This document shows, piece by piece, positions 59,201 to 64,000 of a DNA stretch of 64,000 nt. Location: assembly GCA_021299335.1 (NCBI GenBank), contig JAJTGF010000001.1:21165-85164 (forward strand). The letters are read 5' to 3'. Position 1 is the stretch's first letter, and every line of letters starts with the position of its first letter. Source of the stretch: Cryomorphaceae bacterium. GTDB taxonomy: Bacteria; Bacteroidota; Bacteroidia; Flavobacteriales_D; Crocinitomicaceae. Under the pieces are notes generated by a model, which worked only from the letters and a program-made list of their open reading frames with translations, searched no databases and was not told where the DNA came from. The position numbers were made by a program, and so were the translations under genes.

Positions 59201-60541
59201 GGCACAGAACGCGTTATCGTTGTGGGTCGTTCAGCAGAATTGCGCATTACCGACGAAAAGACAGGTATTGTTGTCATGACTGCCAACGTACCTTACGGTT
59301 CTGACCTCATGATCAAGAACAACACCAAAATCAAAAAAGGTGATGTCATCTGTAAGTGGGATCCATACAACGCCTTGATCATCGGTGAAGTTGCAGGTAA
59401 AGTTGTATTCGATGGCATCATCGAAAACATCACTTACCGCGAAGAAGTCGATGAGCAAACAGGCTTTACCGAAAAAGTAATTATCGAGTCACGCGACAAG
59501 AAAAAATCACCAGCGATTCACATCATCGATCCTAAAACGAAAGAAGTGTTGCGCGAATATTCAATTCCAGTTAACGCTCACATTTCCGTTGCTGAAGGTG
59601 ATAAAATTGTAGCAGGTGACATCCTCGTCAAAATCCCACGTTCAGCGGGTAAAACAGGGGATATCACCGGTGGTCTTCCACGTGTAACCGAATTATTCGA
59701 AGCAAGAAACCCATCGAACCCAGCTGTGGTTTCTGAAATCGATGGTACAGCAACTTACGGAACTGTTAAGCGCGGTAACCGCGAAATCATCATCACTTCT
59801 AAGCTTGGTGAAGTACGTAAGTATTTAGTGCCACTTTCTAAGCATATCTTGGTACAGCAAAACGACTACGTTCGTGCAGGGCAACCGCTTTCGGACGGTG
59901 CCATTACGCCAAACGATATCCTCAATATTGAAGGTCCGACCAAAGTACAAGAGTACATCGTGAACGAAATTCAAGAGGTATACCGCTTACAAGGTGTAAA
60001 AATCAACGATAAGCACTTCGAGGTCATCGTACGCCAAATGATGTTGAAAGCTGAAATCATCGAATCAGGAGACACGCGTTTCTTGGAAGGTCAAAGCGTT
60101 CACAAAGCTGACATCATGGAAGCCAACGACGAGCTTTACGGTCAAATGTTTGTCATTGACGCTGGTGATTCAACAGAATTGCACAAAGGTCAATTGGTAA
60201 GTGTTCGCCGTTTGCGCGACGAAAACTCACGCTTGAAGCGCGAAGACAAAAAACTCATCGAGGCACGCGAAGCAATGCCTGCAACCTCAACTCCGTTGTT
60301 ACAAGGTATTACCCGCGCTTCACTTCAAACCCAGTCTTTCATTTCTGCAGCATCCTTCCAAGAGACGACAAAAGTCCTCAACGAAGCGGCAATCTCAGGA
60401 AAAGAAGACCACTTGTTGGGCTTGAAAGAAAATGTAATTGTTGGTCACCTTATTCCAGCAGGAACAGGGGTGCGCCACTTCCAAAACCTCATTGTTGGTT
60501 CGAAAGAAGCCTACGAAGAACTCATGGAAGAAGCACAATAA
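56243..60541 (+). CDS. rpoC: DNA-directed RNA polymerase subunit beta'
   Basis: [15 protein letters not shown] catalytic motif; full length. Confidence 0.99.
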   Translation: MAFKKETPKKQSSFNKITISLASPEVILEHSSGEVLKPETINYRTYKPERDGLFCERIFGPVKDYECHCGKYKRIRYKGIVCDRCGVEVTEKKVRRERMGHISLVVPVAHIWYFRSLPNKIGYLLGLPTKKLDQIIYYERYVVIQAGAVTGTDKWANVKKMDFLTEEEYLDMLDLPELANNHYLDDNDPNKFIAKMGAEALYDLLGGLNLDQMSYDLRYQAETETSVQRKNEALKRLQVVEAMRDSQKRIDNRPEWMIVKVVPVIPPELRPLVPLDGGRFATSDLNDLYRRVIIRNNRLKRLIEIKAPEVILRNEKRMLQEAVDSLFDNSRKSSAVKTESNRALKSLSDSLKGKQGRFRQNLLGKRVDYSARSVIVVGPDLKLHECGLPKDMAAELYKPFIIRKMIERGIVKTVKSAKKIVDRKEPVVWDILENVLKGHPVLLNRAPTLHRLGIQAFQPKLIEGKAIRLHPLVTTAFNADFDGDQMAVHLPLGNAAILEAQMLMLASHNILNPANGAPIAVPSQDMVLGLYYITKGKRTTETEIVKGEGGIFYSPEEVIIAYNEGKLDLHAHIKVKTYDLGEDGQPCLMMVETTCGRVMFNNKVPRQVGFINDVMTKKALRDIIGEVLKVCGTSRTAQFLDDIKQLGYEMAFKGGLSFNLDDIIIPKEKETLVAKAENEVKEVMMNYNMGLITNNERYNQIIDIWTHTNSRLTHTLMEQLKSDRQGFNSIYMMFDSGARGSKEQIRQLSGMRGLMAKPQKSGASVQEIIENPILSNFKEGLSILEYFISTHGARKGLADTALKTADAGYLTRRLVDVAQDVVINSNDCGTLRGIVATALKKNDEVVEPLYDRILGRTSVHDVYMPDSDQVIVQAGELVSEDVARAIEKAGIEEVEIRSVLTCEMRRGVCSKCYGRNLANHRLAQIGDSVGVIAAQSIGEPGTQLTLRTFHVGGTASNIADISDLKAKANGKLEIDELRTIERKNADGTERVIVVGRSAELRITDEKTGIVVMTANVPYGSDLMIKNNTKIKKGDVICKWDPYNALIIGEVAGKVVFDGIIENITYREEVDEQTGFTEKVIIESRDKKKSPAIHIIDPKTKEVLREYSIPVNAHISVAEGDKIVAGDILVKIPRSAGKTGDITGGLPRVTELFEARNPSNPAVVSEIDGTATYGTVKRGNREIIITSKLGEVRKYLVPLSKHILVQQNDYVRAGQPLSDGAITPNDILNIEGPTKVQEYIVNEIQEVYRLQGVKINDKHFEVIVRQMMLKAEIIESGDTRFLEGQSVHKADIMEANDELYGQMFVIDAGDSTELHKGQLVSVRRLRDENSRLKREDKKLIEAREAMPATSTPLLQGITRASLQTQSFISAASFQETTKVLNEAAISGKEDHLLGLKENVIVGHLIPAGTGVRHFQNLIVGSKEAYEELMEEAQ

Positions 60542-60555
60542 GCCAATTCAAATTC

Positions 60556-60590
60556 AAAAAAAGGGCGGCCATTTGGTCGCCCTTTTTTTT
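60556..60590 (+). terminator. Intrinsic terminator after rpoC
   Basis: aaaaaaa-gggcggcc-attt-ggtcgccc-tttttttt. Confidence 0.92.
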
Positions 60591-60607
60591 GATAAATAAA
60601 TCTAATA

Positions 60608-62704
60608 TTAAGAAATTCTACCCCAGTTAGGTTTGTTTTTCAAAACCTCTCCCAGCGCTTGATTTAATAGCGTATTTTCTGGCTTGATCAACTGCGGATC
60701 CGACTCTAAAATCTCTCTCGCTTTGTCGCGTGCCAACTGCACGAGTTGCCCATCCCTGGCAAGGTCGGCAATTTTGAGTGCGAGTGCTCCACTTTGCTGC
60801 GTACCCATGAGGTCTCCGGGGCCGCGTAGCTGTAAATCTACCTCGGCAAGGACGAAACCATCGTTACTGGCCACCATCGTATCCATGCGCTTTTGCGCTT
60901 CTTTAGATATGCCATCGCCTGTCATCAAAATACAAAACGATTTTTCAGCGCCGCGCCCTACGCGACCGCGCAATTGGTGCAATTGCGAAAGCCCAAAGCG
61001 CTCGGCACTCTCAATGACCATCACCGATGCATTGGGCACATTGACACCAACTTCAATAACAGTTGTAGCTACCATGATATGAGTTAGTCCTTGCACAAAT
61101 GCTTGCATGGCCGCCTCTTTGTCGGCAGGCTTCATTTTGCCGTGCACCATACTGATCTGAAAACCATGTGGTTTAAAGAAATCTTCTATTTGTGCATAGC
61201 CGTCTTCTAAATTTTTAAAGTCTAACTTTTCTGATTCTTGAATGAGTGGATAAACAACATAGGCCTGTCGACCAAGTTTCAGTTGTTCTTGAATAAATGT
61301 AAAAAGCTTAGCGCGGTGATTTTCTCGGCGATGGATCGTTTGTATGGGCTTTCTTCCTGGCGGCAATTCGTCGATAACCGATACATCTAAGTCTCCGTAA
61401 AAAGTCATGGCAAGCGTGCGCGGAATGGGAGTAGCGGTCATGATCAGGACGTGTGGTGGCGTTGTGTTTTTGCGCCACATTTTTGCGCGTTGCGCAACGC
61501 CAAAGCGGTGTTGCTCATCAATGACCACTAGGCCTAGATTTTTAAACTGGACGGTATCTTCTAATAAAGCGTGGGTACCAATCAGCAATTGAATGTCACC
61601 ATTGTTTAATCCTTCATGTATACGAACTCGCTCGGCTTTTTTTGTAGAACCTGTTAAAAGCGCTACATTGATGTTCATAGACCCTAATAAATCGGAGATT
61701 CCAATGAAATGTTGCGTGGCTAAAATTTCAGTGGGGGCCATTAAGGCTCCTTGTAAGTCGTTACCAATGGCGAGCAATAAGCTCAACAATGCCACAAGCG
61801 TTTTGCCACTACCGACATCACCTTGAAGCAGGCGGTTCATGTGGCTGCCTGCTCCGAGATCCTTGCGGATCTCTTTCAACACTCGTTTTTGTGCATTGGT
61901 CAATTCAAATGGTAGGTGATTTTGATAAAAATCATTGAATGCTTCTCCCACCTCATTTAAAGCATATCCTTTGAGTTTTTTACTTTGAATGCCCTTGCGC
62001 AAGAGTAATTCGAGTTGTAAAAAGAATAATTCTTCCCATTTGAGGCGATACCTAGCCGCCTTGATCAATATTTCAGAACTGGGTTGATGGATTTCTCGCA
62101 GTGCTTTGATGCGAGGCATTAAATTCATTTCTGTGCAAATTGTTGCAGGTAAGGTTTCGGGTATTTGATTGGCTAGTTGCTCAAATAAATTGGCAATGAG
62201 TTTGCTTAATCCTTTACTGTGCAGACCTTTGTGCTGGCACTTTTCTGTGCTCGGATAAAATGCTTCAAATCCCTTTCGCTCCAAACCTGGCAGCACCTTG
62301 AGTAATTCAGGGTGGGGTATATTCCAACTATTTTGGAAGAACTTAGGTTTGCCAAAAACAATAAATTCATCTTGGACGTTGAGGTTGCCTTTGATCCATT
62401 GAAAACCCTGAAACCATACTAAGTCAATTGATCCGGATCCGTCAGTGAAGCGCGCTTGTAGCTTTTTATGCCGACCGCTGCCAATTTCACTAATATGCGT
62501 AAGCTTCCCTTTGAGCTGCACATATTGATCTTCTGCTCGAATGAGTGCGATGTCTTGAAAACTACTGCGGTCTTGATACCGATAAGGAAAGTGAAAGAGG
62601 AGGTCTTGAAAAGTAAAAATACCGAGCTCTTCTTGAAGTACTTGCGCTTTTTGCGGACCAACCCCTTTGAGGTAGGCGATGGGCGTAGCGAGCAGCGCGT
62701 TCAT
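60608..62704 (-). CDS. recG: ATP-dependent DNA helicase RecG
   Basis: LLQGDVGSGKTLVAL, VVIDEQHRFGVAQR, ATTVIEVGVNVPNASVMVIESAERFGLSQLHQLRGRVGRG. Confidence 0.97.
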   Translation of the reverse strand: MNALLATPIAYLKGVGPQKAQVLQEELGIFTFQDLLFHFPYRYQDRSSFQDIALIRAEDQYVQLKGKLTHISEIGSGRHKKLQARFTDGSGSIDLVWFQGFQWIKGNLNVQDEFIVFGKPKFFQNSWNIPHPELLKVLPGLERKGFEAFYPSTEKCQHKGLHSKGLSKLIANLFEQLANQIPETLPATICTEMNLMPRIKALREIHQPSSEILIKAARYRLKWEELFFLQLELLLRKGIQSKKLKGYALNEVGEAFNDFYQNHLPFELTNAQKRVLKEIRKDLGAGSHMNRLLQGDVGSGKTLVALLSLLLAIGNDLQGALMAPTEILATQHFIGISDLLGSMNINVALLTGSTKKAERVRIHEGLNNGDIQLLIGTHALLEDTVQFKNLGLVVIDEQHRFGVAQRAKMWRKNTTPPHVLIMTATPIPRTLAMTFYGDLDVSVIDELPPGRKPIQTIHRRENHRAKLFTFIQEQLKLGRQAYVVYPLIQESEKLDFKNLEDGYAQIEDFFKPHGFQISMVHGKMKPADKEAAMQAFVQGLTHIMVATTVIEVGVNVPNASVMVIESAERFGLSQLHQLRGRVGRGAEKSFCILMTGDGISKEAQKRMDTMVASNDGFVLAEVDLQLRGPGDLMGTQQSGALALKIADLARDGQLVQLARDKAREILESDPQLIKPENTLLNQALGEVLKNKPNWGRIS

Positions 62705-62712
62705 CTGTGAGC

Positions 62713-63669
62713 TTATTTCCAGAAGCCCATTTGGTTGAACTTCTCGATGCGTTCGTTGATGCGCTCCTCAGGTTGCTTTTGGTCGAGTTCGTTGAGGTAA
62801 GCGTGTAATTTTTCGCGAAGGATACTGAACATCTGTTCTTGATCGCGGTGTGCACCGTTGCTTGGCTCGCTAATAACGTCATCTACGAGGCCATTTTGCT
62901 TCATGTCCGTGGAAGTCAGTTTGAGTGCTGTAGCTGCCGTTTCTTTGAAGTTCCAGGAGCGCCATAGAATGGAAGAGCAACTTTCTGGTGAAATAACAGA
63001 ATACCAAGTGTTTTCGAGCATCACGACTTTGTCACCAACGCCAATGCCAAGTGCACCACCAGAAGCACCTTCCCCAATAATGATACAAATGACAGGCACT
63101 TTTAAACGCATCATTTCGTAGATATTGCGGGCAATTGCTTCACCTTGTCCGCGCTCTTCGGCTTCTAAGCCTGGAAAAGCACCTGGGGTGTCGATGAAGG
63201 TGACGATTGGTTTATTGAATTTCTCTGCGAGTTTCATGAGGCGCAGCGCTTTGCGGTAACCTTCTGGATTGGGCATCCCGAAATTGCGGTACTGACGCAT
63301 TTTGGTATTGATCCCTTTTTGTTGACCAATAAACATGACGGTGCGGCCATCGAGTAAACCAAAACCACCAACCATTGCTTTGTCGTCTTTTACGTTTCGA
63401 TCGCCATGCAGTTCTTGGAACTGCCCATTGGTGAGTGCGTTGATATATGCCAACGTGTATGGGCGGTCTGGATGACGCGAGAGTTGCACGCGCTGCCAAG
63501 GGGTAAGGTTGGCAAATACTTCTTTGGTTTTGGCTGCAAGGACATTTTCTAATTCAGAAATTTTGTCTTGCATATCGACTTGTGTTTGCTCGCCTAATTC
63601 TTTGGTTTGCTGAATTTGTTCTTCAAGTTCGCGCAGTGGTTCTTCAAAATCCAAATAGGTTGTGCTCAT
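62713..63669 (-). CDS. accA: Acetyl-CoA carboxylase carboxyltransferase subunit alpha
   Basis: [53 protein letters not shown]. Confidence 0.97.
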   Translation of the reverse strand: MSTTYLDFEEPLRELEEQIQQTKELGEQTQVDMQDKISELENVLAAKTKEVFANLTPWQRVQLSRHPDRPYTLAYINALTNGQFQELHGDRNVKDDKAMVGGFGLLDGRTVMFIGQQKGINTKMRQYRNFGMPNPEGYRKALRLMKLAEKFNKPIVTFIDTPGAFPGLEAEERGQGEAIARNIYEMMRLKVPVICIIIGEGASGGALGIGVGDKVVMLENTWYSVISPESCSSILWRSWNFKETAATALKLTSTDMKQNGLVDDVISEPSNGAHRDQEQMFSILREKLHAYLNELDQKQPEERINERIEKFNQMGFWK

Positions 63670-63689
63670 AAGTTTCTTGTTTCGTGCAA

Positions 63690-63697
63690 CAAAAATA
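63690..63697 (-). promoter_or_regulatory. -7 box TATTTTTG upstream of accA
   Basis: Perfect TAnnTTTG, 21 nt before ATG 63669. Confidence 0.55.
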
Positions 63698-63716
63698 AGG
63701 ATTTTCGGCAATTGCT

Positions 63717-63724
63717 TATCTTTA
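63717..63724 (+). promoter_or_regulatory. -7-like box TATCTTTA, 5 nt before ispE ATG 63729
   Basis: One mismatch to TAnnTTTG. Confidence 0.4.
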
Positions 63725-63728
63725 CATC

Positions 63729-64000
63729 ATGATCTTGTATCCTCCGGCAAAAATCAATCTAGGTCTGCACATCCTTGCAAAGCGCCCCGATGGCTATCAT
63801 GAGATAGAAACTATCATGGCACAAATACCACTTTGCGATATTTTAGAAATTACCGAAAATGAGCACGATGGCTTTAAGCAAACCGGAATATTGGTTCCAA
63901 ATGATGGCCAACCTAATTTATGTGAGCGCGCTGTTAACTTACTTCGCGAACACAGAGCATTTCCAAAATTGCAGATTCATTTGCGCAAGCAAATTCCGGT
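63729..64000 (+). CDS. ispE: 4-diphosphocytidyl-2-C-methyl-D-erythritol kinase, 5' part (cut by window edge)
   Basis: Translation MILYPPAKINLGLHILAKRPDGYHEIETIMAQIPLCDILEI...; GHMP-kinase IspE N-terminus. Confidence 0.93.
   Translation, partial: MILYPPAKINLGLHILAKRPDGYHEIETIMAQIPLCDILEITENEHDGFKQTGILVPNDGQPNLCERAVNLLREHRAFPKLQIHLRKQIP

Noticed and set aside
1-64000. CRISPR arrays, IS elements/transposases, phage genes, toxin-antitoxin or defence islands
   Set aside because: No direct repeats with spacers, transposase/integrase motifs or phage structural genes were recognised in the ORF track or by reading the sequence.

Overview
The window is a Bacteroidota (Flavobacteriales-like) chromosomal segment. 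This is inferred from gldKLMN/PorP-SprF T9SS genes, T9SS-sorted secreted proteins, TAnnTTTG-type -7 promoter boxes and a fused E1 dehydrogenase. It is mostly housekeeping DNA. Main contents: an ECF sigma trio; miaE; 2-oxoacid dehydrogenase E1; a porP/sprF-gldKLMN cluster; kbl; a SulP transporter plus carbonic anhydrase; tRNA-Arg(CCT); two large T9SS cargo proteins; aroC; an ABC-F ATPase; an ABC-2 exporter; rlmN; dnaN; a CcsBA-type cytochrome c biogenesis gene; glycosyltransferases; the run tRNA-Thr/Tyr/Gly/Thr-tuf-tRNA-Trp-secE-nusG-rplKAJL-rpoBC; recG; accA; and the 5' part of ispE. I found no CRISPR array, IS element, prophage or defence island, and no convincing new multi-gene system. The observations most worth checking are: (1) rplL (L7/L12) lacks its conserved C-terminal ~35 residues and its stop lies 12 nt before a TTG-initiated rpoB; (2) a glycosyltransferase is cut by a single in-frame TAG; (3) eight genes have a TAnnTTTG-like -7 box 4-6 nt before the start codon, implying leaderless mRNAs; (4) a tRNA-Arg whose first 10 nt are the last codons of the upstream CDS; (5) candidate RNA regulatory structures inside the tRNA-tuf-ribosomal-protein operon.
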